This document shows, piece after piece, positions 38,470-49,329 of a stretch of 64,000 nucleotides of DNA. A program made the translations under genes and the position numbers. Under the pieces are notes generated by a model that was given only the letters and a program-made list of their open reading frames with translations, searched no databases and was not told the DNA's origin. Source of the stretch: Acanthosoma haemorrhoidale (Eukaryota > Arthropoda > Insecta > Hemiptera > Acanthosomatidae); contig CAKNEZ010000026.1 in assembly GCA_930367205.1 (NCBI GenBank), positions 124,001 through 188,000 on the forward strand, written 5' to 3'. How positions within the stretch are numbered: the first letter of the stretch is position 1; each line of letters opens with the position of its first letter.

Positions 38470-39340
38470 TCAGTGGAGGCTGTACTGGTAGGAGTCTTCC
38501 TTCGATCTGGGCTGGTTAATTAGTGTCACAGGAGGCTTCTCGCTAGAAGTTGTTGGAGGATGCTGGTTGCTACTGGTAGGTCCCTGAGAGTTGATATCCA
38601 TGCCTCGAGGGATGATCTGGTCAACATGCCTCCTAAGACAGTTTCCATTGGAGTCAACTTCATAATGTAGATCTCCTAGTTTGGTGACGATGACTCCTAG
38701 AATCCATTTGTCTGACTTGTCACTGTAAGATCGAAACATTATTGGATCTCCTGCTGAGAAATGTCGGAAATTTGCAGAATTATTTATCAATTGTCTATCA
38801 GTCATCCTGCTCTTGAGATCAGGTTTAACAAGTTCAATCCTTGATTTAATGGTTCTTCTGAGGAAAAGAAGTAATGGAGGTTGGCCAGTTGTTGGATGTG
38901 GAGATTTGTGATATTGGAGAAGAAATTGGTTGATGTGCTGCTGGATGTTGCTACTACTTGCTCCAGAGGTTTGTAGCATTCTTTCCAGAGTTTGAACTCC
39001 TCTCTCCGCTTGACCATTTGTTGATGGATGGTAAACGGCTGTGGTACGATGGAAACGCACTCCTTGTTGCTTTAGGAAGTTTTGGAAATCTTGGGAGCAA
39101 AATTGTGGTCCATTGTCCGAGACGACGACTTTGGGCACTCCAAATTGAGCAAATACATTTTCAAGAATATCTGCAGTGGCTTGTGAAGTAGTGGAGTTTG
39201 TCAGGACGGCTGTCATCCACTTGGAGTATGCATCAACAATAATCAAGATATTTTTCCCTAGAGCTGAGCAGTAATCCACGTGCACCCTCTCCCAGGGAGA
39301 AATTGGATATTCCTAATGATGTGAACGGAATTGTGGAGGC
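38470..39340 (-). pseudogene. gypsy integrase (catalytic core and C-terminus)
   Basis: The 271-codon frame 39285-38470 starts inside the core: Asp in HVDYCSALG, Asp in VVSDNGPQFCS and Glu in NGQAERGVQTLERML make the DDE triad. The C-terminal half (FSAGDPIMFRSY, then LGVIVTKLGDLHYEVD) is the DNA-binding module, and the tail is rich in Ser, Pro and Gln. The N-terminal zinc-binding part lies upstream in another frame and is damaged. Confidence 0.85.
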
Positions 39341-40100
39341 ATTTTGGAATTCTTGAGACAAGCAGAACACGACTTTGCCAGGGATTCCAGGGTCACGATC
39401 AATAGTTGGCCAATAGATAAGAGATCGAGTTAAGCCAATTAATTGAGTTAATTGTCAAAATGAAAATCCCGATGTGGGCGATGTGCAGTTCCCCCAAGAG
39501 CATTTTACGAAACTTGGGTGGTATTACGACCCTGTGACCTTGCATGAGGCATCCATCAGAAATGGAATATTCAGTTTCTTTCCCCTGGAATCCTAGAGAC
39601 TTGAGGTCTTTTCTGCCTTCAGTGATAGCCATCAGTAATGCAGACATATGTGGATCACAACGAGTTTCCTCTGAAATCATACGAGAAGTGAGAGGCATTT
39701 GTTGAATCTGATGTTGGACGAACTGTTCAAAGTCATCAGCAGGGTCGTTGGTTTGAATTAGATTGGCTTGGAATGATGGAGGTTCATTACCTGAAATTAC
39801 CACAGCTCTTGAGAGGAAGTCAGCATTGCAGTTTTTAGAACTGGGCTTCTGCTTGATTTATTAATTAAAATTAGCAAGGTAATTGGCATAGTTGTTACAT
39901 CGAGACAGGGTGAACTGAGCATCGGGAGCAAAGATGTGCGAAACGGGTTTGTTGTTGGTATAAATAGTGAATTTACGAGCATATAAGTAATGGAAAAATC
40001 TTTTGACTTCCCAGACAATAGATAAGGCCTCCCTATCTACTTGAGGGTACCGCTGCTCGGTAGCACTGAGAGCTTTACTTGCGTAGGAAATTGGGCGCTC
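39341..40100 (-). pseudogene. gypsy RNase H C-terminal part and integrase N-terminus, frameshifted
   Basis: Pieces in different frames read RYPQVDREALSIVWEVKRFF (RNase H), then YTNNKPVSHIF, where the usual Asp of a TDHKPL motif is Asn. There are two stops before NCNADFLSRAVV. Frame 39803-39399 then carries the linker and the start of the integrase zinc-binding domain (LLGELHIAHIGI), which ends in altered sequence. Confidence 0.75.
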
Positions 40101-41443
40101 TTAGCCGTCCGGTATTATATGAGACAACACAGCACCAAGTCCCACAGGGCTGGCATCTGTTGCGAGAATTAGAGGTAGGTGCGGGTCATACGGTGTGAGA
40201 ACTCGGTCAGAGATAAGCTCATTTTTCAGTTGATTGTAAGAGTTAGTTGCTTCTTGTGTCCATTTAAAACTGGAAGACTGAACCACTGCCCTGAGAGGTG
40301 CAGTAATAGTGGACAGGTTAGGAATGAATAAATGGTAGTAAGTGACTTTACCTAAGAACGTTCGCATTTCGTCTGGAGTTGTAGGTGTAGGTTGTAGGGA
40401 ATTCAGCACTGCTTCCACATGTTTCTTTTGGCAATGCAGTCCTGCAGAGTCAACGGTGTGGCCTAAAAAGTCTATCTTATCCAGGAAAAAGGCGCACTTA
40501 GCTTTTTGCAGTTTCAGGCCGGACTTCTTAAGGGTGTTAATAGTGGATTCAAGGGCCTGAATCATACCATCCACTGAGGAGGAATAAACAAGGATGTCAT
40601 CGAAAAAGTTGATGGCACAATCGAGATTCTGCGTTGCAAAATGGCGGGAATGCTGGCTACACCGTATTGGGCACGTGTTGGTCTTATTAGTCCATGTGAG
40701 GGAGTATTAAGAGTCATAGCCTCGCAAAATTTTTCTCTGCAGGGGAGGCTCATAAAAGCATCTTTAATATCAAGGCAAGAAAATATAGTCGCTCTTTTGA
40801 GCTTCTGCAATAAATCTTCCACACGTGGAATGGGGTATTCGTCCACGATCAGTTGTGGGTTAAGTGTTGCTTTATAATCTCCTGTGATCCTCATTTTGCT
40901 GCCTTTCATAACTATATGAGTAGGGGAAGCCCAAGGGGAGGTTTCTACCTGCTTATAAAATCCTGATTTAATTTTTTTATCAATTTCCTCTGCGTATGTA
41001 CTGCGCAGTGCATAAAGGATTTGTCTGGCTCGGCTAAAGACTGGTGTCCAATTTTCTCGGAATGTAACATCAATGTGATGCCCCTCTAGAGTGCCCGCTG
41101 TATCGCTGAAGACATTTGTGAATTGTGATAGGATCTTTTCCAGGTGAACTTCTGCCTTTGAAATAATAGAAGATATTTTAAAAGGTGGACTATGGAAAAA
41201 CTCCTGGAAAGTAAGAAGGTCTGCGAAACTGTAAATCCACTCTCGACCAAAAATACTATCTGTCTCCATTGATGTTACATACAAATTAAGAGAGCAGGTG
41301 CAACCTCGAAAGGTAACAGAGACAGGCAAGTACCTCAGGCAGCGGAACTTTGTCTTTGTATAGCTAAGAAATGTTCGTTTGGATGGAATAATTTTTGCAG
41401 TAGGGTCTATTTTTTGCACGGTTGTGTTACTGACATGCTCCAC
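40101..41443 (-). pseudogene. gypsy protease end and reverse transcriptase, one frameshift
   Basis: Frame 41443-40562 has the protease end (SIFGREWIYSFADLL) and reverse transcriptase fingers and palm: KSGFYKQVETSPWASP, the first catalytic Asp in FSCLDIKDAFMSLP and a degraded YGVASIPAILQRR. The polymerase motif occurs as NFFDDILVYSSS at about 40600, in the frame that continues as 40574-40101 (LDKIDFLGHTVDSAG), so a one-base shift separates the halves. RNase H begins with ILATDASPVGLGAVLSH. Confidence 0.85.
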
Positions 41444-42550
41444 CAGTGTCTATTTCCATATGAATGATTCCCTTATTAATGGTAACGGGGACTATGAATG
41501 GATGGGGAGCACGAGATTCCTCCATGTTGACCCTGTGCATTGAGTCATCGGAATCCTCAAAATAGGTTATTTTTGATTGATCAGCAAATTCTAGATGTTC
41601 ATCACATGATTGTTCTTGTGACGATTCATCTTCCTCTTGAGTCTGATGGGTCTTCGAACTCTCAGGCTTTGTTGTAGGACTGCGGCACACAGATGCGATA
41701 TGACCCTGCTTTTTGCATTTTTTGCAAAGAGAATTCTTGAAAGGTCAGTGTTTACGCCAGTGATGTTCACCACATCCCCAGCAGGCAGAGGGTTCACCAT
41801 GGTAACCACTTTGACGGGTGTAATATACACTAGTGCTGCGGGTATTGTGCTGTTACTTTTAGACTGGGATGAGGTTTTGGATCTACCAGCATGAGCAAAT
41901 TTGTGCTGTGTTTCAGTGCGATGGTATTTAATTTCAGCAGAAGCTGCTTTGGTGGCTTCTGAATTTTGAGCAATTTCCAGAGCATCAACAAATTTACTGG
42001 TTTTTTTTACCACAATGGAATCACGGGTAGAATCATCAAGCACACCATGAATAAATTGCACGATTAAAGAATACTCCAGGAAGTCATTAAACTCACAATG
42101 CCTAGCGGCAGCTTTAAGGCGCATAGCATATTCAGTGACCGTTTTACTAGGGCTCTGAATGATTTTTCTAAATGTTATGGCTTCACTATACTTATTTTTA
42201 GATACTTGGAAGTGACCTACCAAAATGCCTACAGTTTCATTGAAACCCTTTTTGTGTGGAGTACCTGGGTATACAAGGTTATTTAAAGTAGTATTGAGTT
42301 CGGGACCTATGTTGACCAGTAAATGATCTGCCCAGTTATCTTCTGGTATTCCACTGAGCCGTATTTTTCTATCAAGACGCTCCAAATATGATGCCACTGA
42401 TTCATTTTGGCCTTGTTGGTAGGGTTCAAAACTGAAAAGTTGACTTACCGAACTAGTTGATATGCAGGCAGCTTGAGTCCGGGCCAGTGGGGTAACAATC
42501 CCTGTTAACTAAGCAAGCTGTGCTTGAAGGTCCAATACTTCGTCTGGCAT
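41427..42550 (-). pseudogene. gypsy gag and protease start
   Basis: The gag ATG is at 42550 (MPDEVLDLQAQLA), followed after 13 codons by a TAG. The same frame then continues through 42397 to the nucleocapsid, with capsid-like helices (YSEAITFRKIIQSPSKTVTE). Near 41750 the zinc knuckles CWGCGEHHW and CKKCKKQGHIASVC are split over two frames. Frame 41690-41427 continues with an acidic linker to the protease motif MEIDTGGAC (Asp-Thr-Gly). Confidence 0.8.
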
Positions 42551-42637
42551 TATAAAGAAGATAGTAAAAAAAGTATTACTGACTTAAAAGAATAATTTAT
42601 TAAACTTCCAACTGACAGATGAATTAAGACAGTTGAT

Positions 42638-42655
42638 ATCCCATCCTCGTCGCCA
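42638..42655 (-). promoter_or_regulatory. Primer-binding site of the gypsy element
   Basis: The minus strand reads TGGCGACGAGGATGGGAT directly after the 5' LTR end. Many animal gypsy elements start their internal part with TGGCGACGAGG. The matching tRNA was not determined. Confidence 0.65.
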
Positions 42656-42660
42656 TTTAT

Positions 42661-43424
42661 TGTGTATTTGAATTGAGTATTCAGGAACACTGGAAATAAT
42701 ATGAATGAATATATTTGGAACTCTCTAACAACACAACACTACAATACAATGCATAATGATAACAATAATAAGCAGGTTACACCTGAGGTTATCAAACAAG
42801 GATGAACCTCGTTGGCAGAATGATGTCATACATGACATAAATCTAATAATGTTAAGCCATTAATACTTTGACATAATAGGCTGCGAATAGTTGAGTCTAT
42901 TATCATAGGTCTGAACAAGAATTTATTTTGTTAAAAAAGAATTTAGTGTAAAGATAACCAACTATATTCATAAGAATAATTGTATGAATAAATTATCACC
43001 ACATACATTTTGATGTAATATATTGTAACGCTAATAAAAAAAAAGATAAAAGGACATTCACAGAAAACTTTAACTCACTGACTCTTGACTGACAAAACTA
43101 CAAACACAAAAGAGACAAAGAGTTAAGACCTATCTCTCTCCTAAACTCAGGTATTTATAGGCAGTCTACCCCCTCCAAATAAAAGAGGCTTTACTCAAGG
43201 GGCTTAGTTATTTTCCAGGGTTTATTCATTAATAACTTTCCTTATTGGGCAATAAGTAATTGTGATAAATTTTCTCATTCATACCATATTTACAATTTTC
43301 ATTTACTCCTTCATTCATACACCATTTACATGCATTAAGTGCCTGATTTTTGAAGAATACGTGACCTAAATATTACAATGATATGCATAGGAATGAATAT
43401 TAATCATTTCACTTGTCCCTAACA
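42661..43424 (-). repeat. 5' LTR of the gypsy element
   Basis: On the minus strand it starts TGTTAGGGACAAG at 43424, has a TATA box TATAAATAC at 43159-43151 followed by a purine-rich leader, and ends near AATACACA before the primer-binding site. With no second copy in the window, the borders rest on motif order only. Confidence 0.6.
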
Positions 43425-44279
43425 CGTTATATAATTTCATTAATGATTGTTGCCTGAAACTAGTCTCTCAAGGGGTCCACCATCCATTGAAAAGCTCGTA
43501 CTATCCTCCATAGCATCACGACTATGCTAGGTGTACAGGTTCAGTGGTAGGGAAGTTATGACTTGTTCTTCACAGCTTCCTCTGAAGCTTCTACTGCACC
43601 GGTTGTCTTAATTCCACCAACGGACCTTTTGCAACTAGTTGCGTGATGAAAGATAAGAGCCCAGTCTAGAAGGGGGTCCAGGAGGTGCTGCCCCTGCAAA
43701 GTACCACCCAAACTGGATCCATAAGTCACTGGTCTTTAACTCCCCAAGTAATCGGTGACACTCGTCGACTGTAGATACTTTGCACTGTAGATAAAAAGTA
43801 CTAACAAGGTTTACAAACAAAAATAAAATATGATTAAATAATCCTAAACTTCTTCAAAAATGCTCAACAAATTATTACTAATTAATTGTCCTACATATAA
43901 ATTTGAGTAGGTTATTAAATCGGGCCTAATCTTAAAATACCATACCTGCAATATCATACAGTATTTACAAACAGCCCAGAGACCTCATAAGTTCACATAA
44001 TTGTCACCTCCCTTGCATGCGAAAGAGGAAGCGGAGTATTGGAAAGTCCCCCACGCTCCTCCATCAGCCACGTCACTGGATATGAGCCAGTTGAGGCTAA
44101 CCAAGAGTACGAGAGCCACAGACACTTAGGACATGATTGGGGAAACTTGCCATTGACAGCACTCCCACTGTCACGAGGCCATTGCCACTTTAGTCTCTAA
44201 GTAGGATTATAGGGATGAGTGGTGAAGTGTAATGACGGCTAGGGAATGAGGGTGGTTGGATAGGTTTAGATGGAATTTC
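43425..44279. other. No gene recognised; short minus-strand frame of unknown nature
   Basis: The stretch 43480-43830 is less AT-rich than its surroundings. A minus-strand segment bounded by TTTTTATCTACAG and later stops reads TSDLWIQFGWYFAGAAPPGP. This could be an old exon or transposon piece, but I cannot name it. The rest shows nothing. Confidence 0.35.
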
Positions 44280-45190
44280 ATGTACTAGGAATCTTTTTTA
44301 AGCTTGTAAAGCAAATCTGTGTGCCAAACTCTGTCAAATGCTGTTTGGTTTCAATTGCTGAGGATATGTGATCAACAAAGCAAAGACCTTGTTGAGCAGT
44401 GCAATGTCGTAGACAGAAACCAAACTGGTGTAGGACATTTTTTTATGGATTTAACAATTAGAAGTAGATGTCTTGATAGGAGTTTTTCAAATATTTTTTA
44501 GAGGATAAGGAATAGGCTAATTGGACGGTAAGATGAGGCGTTATTGGGTGGTTTACCGGGTTTTGCGAATAGGACAATAATTGAATGTTTTCAGAGGAGA
44601 GGAAAGTGCGTAGTTTGGATAGTGCAATTATCGATGTAGGTTAGGAATATTATGGCTTTAGGAGGAAGTTGTTAGAGAATTTGAGAAGTAAGGAGATCAT
44701 ATCTGGGTGATTTTCGGTAAGGTAAGTTTTTCAGAAGGCATTTGACTTCAAAAGTGTTAATGGCTTTTGGTTTAAGTGAGAGAGGGATAGGTGAAGTAAT
44801 GAAATCTTTAACAGTTATGCCATGAGTATGGTTTTGATGAGAAAGGTGAGGTGTGAAAGTACGGGAAAGATGCAAAGTGAATTCTTCCAACCTTTCCCCA
44901 TCTGAAGCCACCCAGGACCGATCATCACGACAGAGTGGGTGTGAAACAGGATGATTGTTAGGATCTTTTTAGTTACATTCCGTAAGGAGTTATCCACTGC
45001 AGACAGAGAGAAGAGGTAGGAATCAAAGGAATCAGATCGGAAGGATGCTAAATGCCACTTTACCTATCCACAGTAATGATTGTACAAGCGACGATCAGCA
45101 GGATGTCGGGATCTTTGCCACATTGTCCTCTAGTGGCGTTTGGATTGGATTAGGTCTTTGAGATGATGAGATAAAGGATTATCGTTGTGA
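44280..45190 (-). pseudogene. Decayed Jockey-group LINE, reverse transcriptase fragment
   Basis: From right to left, across several frames: KDLIQSKRH and MWQRSRHPADRRLYNHY (the linker before RT), SLRNVTKKI, ASDGERLEEFTLHLSRTF, KCLLKNLPYRKSPRYDLLTS, KPGKPPNNASSYRPISL, KIFEKLLSRHLLL, QFGFCLRHCTAQQ and, after a shift, AFDRVWHTDLLYKLK. This is the standard order of Jockey/CR1-type reverse transcriptases. The copy stops before the catalytic FADD-type motif. It is antisense to the surrounding host exons. Confidence 0.8.
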
Positions 45191-46053
45191 ATTTTTCCAT
45201 TAGATGATTACCATTAGATGAATACAATGAACATCCCATTTATAAGTCAAAGAGATGACAACATTTACAATTTGTTTTGTTTCTTTTTAATACCAAAATA
45301 GGCTAAAGCACTCGAATATAGAAAGTGGCAATCTTGTTGCACAGTCAAATCTAATATACACCACTATTTATCAATATAGCTCACTACAATTTATCAAAAT
45401 TGAAACGAGCCAGGAACATAATAAACCCATTGATTTATTGAGAGTACATGCTATAACAGAGAAGTTCGCCATAATAAAAGGTTATAGACCAAAGGTCAAA
45501 TGCATATAACATAGATATTGACAAAACTTAGATAATACTTGACTAATCAGGCTATTAAGCAAAGATACTACAGATATTCTTCAAATATTGACTTTCTGAC
45601 ATTGGATACATATTGAAATAAAACAATATAAATTATATGAAGCTCGTTAATAAGGTATGGTTTGAATAAGCAATTAAATAATTATAAAAGTTTTGCAGAA
45701 TTATTTTTATTATGTAAACATTTGAAATAAATTTTATTTACTTATACTTATTTTATTTGATGTATTATTATATTCAATGAGATCTTTTATGTATTGTAAT
45801 CCAAAAATTACTCCAAATAATTTTAAGTAGATTATTATTAAGATATATATTATCGTATGTGTATTGAATTTTGATTTACACATCATCCCTGACAAAATGT
45901 CTTGCTCTGTATCTCCTTCAGCGCCAGGATAAAAATGTCTGCCAACATTGAGATCAAGGCAAAGTGATGATCAGCAGATCAGAGGAACAAAGAAGGAAAC
46001 TTCTATTCATACCGAGATCACAGTACGCTCAGGAGATAGGTGGGGGGATGATG
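45191..46053. other. AT-rich sequence, nothing recognised
   Basis: No frame, motif or repeat was found here, apart from a short duplicated CATTAGATGA near 45200-45220. Confidence 0.5.
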
Positions 46054-46055
46054 TA

Positions 46056-47377
46056 AACTCCCTTCAAAAAAATCACAACACCTAGAAATTTTTGAATATC
46101 ATGAGAACCGCAGGTTTCGCATTTTACACACAAGGTCATCAGTTCAAAATAAACAATTTTATTAAACAAAATATTAAAATTGAATATATGGTTTAATTAA
46201 AATAAAAAATTTCTTTACAAAAATAAAAAACACAGCAAAAATTAATTTTTTTCTTTTTTAACAAAATTTAAATTTTATAGGCTTGTAATGGCATTTAATA
46301 ACAATTATTGCCTCCTCTGGCTTTAATAGCTGCTTCCATCCTTCCAAGGACTTAAAAACCATACTCTTAAAAACATTTTTAATAAAATCTTGGGGGATGT
46401 TATCCCACTCACAGTAATACAGCCATCTTTAGCATTTTAAGTGTGTATTAGGAGGGGGATCTTACAACCGAACCATCATTTTTTGTTTTCCCCACACATA
46501 TTCAATTGGGTTAAGTTCTGGACTTGTTGCTGGCCACTCTAGGTCACTGATACCTGTTGTGTTCAGGTAGTCAGGTAGAAACACATGTTGCCTTGCCTTA
46601 TGCGGCAGGGCATTATCATGCAGCACTGATTGTATTGTTCACCAGGTTTTCTCCAAACTTTTTCACAGCCATCTGGACTGTTAATGGCCACTCTTGTCTC
46701 ATCAGTTATTAGGATATTTTTCCATTCCTCTTCAGTCCATGATTGGTATTCTCTTGCAAATCTTTAGTGTTCTGCAGTAGAAGGGGGCTCTTTCCCAGCC
46801 CTTCTTGAGTTAAGGCTTTACTCTCTCAGTCTTCTTATAATGGTTGACTCTGAGAATTTTATCCCCTGAATACCAGCAACCAAGTTTCTAATGTCATAAA
46901 TAATGTGGTCTTCAGTTGGATCAGTGACGTAGGATGTCCTGAATTTGGCCGTCTTGGGTGACTCCCGGTCTCTCTGTACCTTTTTATGGCCCTTAAAACT
47001 GTAGAGTAATGAAAATCAATCATTTTTATGATTTACTGAAATACATTCAGTAATTTTTCATATTAAATCATCACGACTTAAAAGGCTCATTATCACACAA
47101 TAATAAATAAAGAGATAAGAGAGAAGCTGATGTATGGGGCAAACAAAAGGTAAAAGAAGACTGAAATAGGAATTGAAATCAATCAAGAAAAATATTATAT
47201 TATATAATAGTGAGTAACAATGATATTAATAATCCCTAATGTTTTCATGTAACTAATCCTATCACTTAATACTTGATCCTATTACTATAAATAAAATAAA
47301 ACATGGATTAGGCTCCAAAACTGAAAAAATGTTGAGGTCTATAGGGAAAAATGTTGCAATTTTTTTGAAGGGGAGTG
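46056..47377 (-). mobile_element. Tc1/mariner transposon with both terminal inverted repeats, transposase decayed
   Basis: Ends pair: the left end reads ACTCCCTTCAAAAAAATCAC at 46057 and the right end, on the minus strand, ACTCCCCTTCAAAAAAATTG. TA dinucleotides flank it at 46054-46055 and 47378-47379, the known Tc1 target site. Length is 1322 bp, normal for the family. Minus-strand frames show an HTH piece (YSTVLRAIKRYRETGSHPRR), LQSVLHDNALPHKARQ near the second catalytic Asp, and SPELNPIEYVWG with the last acidic residue (DD34E-type). Many stops and shifts make it inactive. It lies in the host intron, 167 bases before exon 3. Confidence 0.85.
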
Positions 47378-47544
47378 TATTTATCTCAAAAAACAGTAAT
47401 TCGAATAATTTGAAGTATAGGTCAAATATAGACTTTAAACAAAAAAAAAATTTTATAAACAGATTTCATTTCACATTTTTTATCCAACTCGATCGTTCTT
47501 TATTTTTTATATTGTATAATTACTGACAATTTTTTCATTTTTAG

Positions 47545-47622
47545 ACAGTAGAGAAATACTGTAGGCAAAGAAAGGACGCACCTCACTTGTTACATCCTTT
47601 CAGATATCTGTACAAAACAATG
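47545..47622 (+). CDS. Candidate host gene exon 3
   Basis: 78 bases (26 codons) between a good acceptor TTCATTTTTAG and donor ATG|GTAAGC. Read in phase 0, exactly as exon 2 requires, it gives TVEKYCRQRKDAPHLL and HPFRYLYKTM without a stop, again ending in phase 0. Inner composition differs from the AT-rich flanks. Joined with exon 2 it continues a sensible protein. No further exon was found downstream in the window. The function is unknown. Confidence 0.55.
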
Positions 47623-48219
47623 GTAAGCTACTCAAACCTATGGGTAGGATGCTACATCCTTTAGGAGTGGAAATTTATGGGAGGGTCATTTTGATCATGC
47701 TTACTAATTACTATATTATTAGCGGAAAATACCATTTTTCATAGTATTTTCATATATATACTGATTGAGAGGAAATAAAATATTAAGAGTCTTGATTTGA
47801 ATGATGGGAGTGAAGAAGACTGTCAGAATGAAAGACATAGGTTGATTGAATATAAGTAATAATTTATTAAACATTAAATAAGTACATTTTAATCACAAGT
47901 TATATAGGTTAGATTAATATTGTCAGCCGGCTTTGTTCATTTAATAGAGATAACCAAACCATATGACATCTCATACAACATCTGGGACAACTTACCTGAG
48001 GAATGGCGAGAGGATGAGGAATTTATCCAGAAACGAAGACTTTCATGCCTCAATGAATATATTAATTATTAATTGTAATATTATATCTATAGTTTATTCA
48101 TGTTTTATTTCAAATAAACCATAGAAATTAAAAAAAAAAATTTGTTTATTTACCTTTATTCACCTTTTTACTTAGGGAAAAGTTACAAAAAAAAAACAAC
48201 GTATAGGCATAACAATTAT
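47623..48219. other. AT-rich sequence, no gene recognised
   Basis: Probably intron of the host gene. A short minor frame near 47940-48070 (EITKPYDISYNIWDN) may be a LINE or other relic, but it is too short to name. Confidence 0.4.
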
Positions 48220-48814
48220 TTATTGAATATAGTTCAAATTACAATTTATGTGGCTATTATTACACATTTTCTCGAGTTCATTTAAATTATTAAAAAGGGT
48301 ATTAGTATTAATATCAAAGTCCATTGATGAAGATTTCACAGGTTCTTCACCTTCTTCATGTTTCATATAGAGTTCAGCCATCTTGGTTATCAAGTCCAGT
48401 GAGTCGTTGATTTTCTTAACTTCTCTATAAAGCTTTGTCACATCATTTTTGTTAAAACATGCCGAAGGTGTATTCAGCTGAAGGGTAGATGGCCTCTGGT
48501 TAAACATTGCGAAAGAAAGAATTACCTGTTCAATTTTCATGATCCTGTTCCTCCCTCTCTTGGAAAATATACAATTTACATTTTTACATCCTAGTCGGTC
48601 TTTAACCTCAACTTTCTTGGGCCTGCTTTGCAAAAGAGACAACATCCTTGGAACTTGGTCGACAATGAACTTGACACCTTGTTAAGTCTGAATTTTTCAA
48701 ATAATAAAATCCTGCTGATGCAAGCTTGACGGCACTCACTGGTGAGGACCATCCAACAAATGTAGACAGACGATCATTCTCATACCTCAGACTCCAACCT
48801 GAACGCTGACACAT
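48220..48814 (-). pseudogene. BIR (IAP repeat)-like domain gene fragment, probably broken
   Basis: The frame 48814-48608 starts MCQRSGWSLRYENDRLSTFV and continues GWSSPVSAVKLASAGFYYLK, then NSDLTRCQVHC. The order R-x-x-[ST]F-x-x-W, LAxAGFYY and D-x-x-x-C is the first half of a baculoviral IAP repeat. The second half, with the remaining zinc ligands, is not found in this frame, which stops soon after. The overlapping frame 48645-48220 (141 codons) continues with a basic segment KNVNCIFSKRGRNR and a helical, acidic tail. The two may be parts of one gene joined by a frameshift or a missed splice. Zinc ligand spacing is abnormal (CQVHC, three residues instead of two). The host gene role is unknown; an isolated or captured BIR copy is as likely. 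Confidence 0.45.
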
Positions 48815-49329
48815 CTTGAACTAATTGAAAGAACAGTGAGATTAAAGACACATTTTACACCCCCCACCCACATTAATACCATACTTCAACTGACCCATGC
48901 AAAAGCCGCGCAAAGGCGGGAGCCATGAATGGGACTCATCTTATCAATGGACTAGACCCAGCTGTGTGTCACTAGTGGAGAACTCTTATCGTGGCCTGAC
49001 GTCACGTCACAGGAGGCGAGCCCCCCAAGCTGCTCGTCAATGAGTCACAGTGACTCATCCCCCTTGCCATGTTGCCGGATCCTCCCCTGTGAGGTTGTCA
49101 GATCTACTATCTGGAGGCTCCTGACACACTTTTAAACTCTTATCACCCCCCAATGACGCATCAATTCAACGAAATTACACACCAATTCCAAGAATTTCCT
49201 CACCCCTCGCCCTGGCTATCATCTCAAGGTCACGAGATAACGTGATACGACAACCTTTAAGGTCATATCTCGGGGCTCTTACTCAACCCGCCTATTATAT
49301 CTACTTGTATACCTTTATAGAAACAAGAT
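48815..49329. other. Less AT-rich sequence, no gene recognised
   Basis: Contains a palindromic CRE-like TGACGTCA near 49009 and several C-runs. Its right part may belong to the LINE that follows, but no clear frame is seen. Confidence 0.35.

Larger units (their letters stand above)
38330..43424 (-). mobile_element. Ty3/gypsy LTR retrotransposon, 5' LTR present, 3' LTR missing
   Basis: In transcription order (right to left) the parts are: 5' LTR about 43424-42661, primer-binding site 42655-42638, gag from 42550, protease, reverse transcriptase, RNase H and integrase ending near 38470. The coding part is broken by several frameshifts and stops. The LTR sequence is not repeated at the 3' side, so the element is incomplete there. 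It lies inside the long candidate intron between host exons 2 and 3, in antisense orientation to it. Confidence 0.85.

Noticed and set aside
43635..43820. 61-codon minus-strand frame (YFAGAAPPGPP)
   Set aside because: No recognisable family and no clear exon borders. Mentioned only as an unexplained stretch.
47329..47526. 65-codon plus-strand frame
   Set aside because: Overlaps the terminal inverted repeat of the Tc1 element and has random AT-rich composition.
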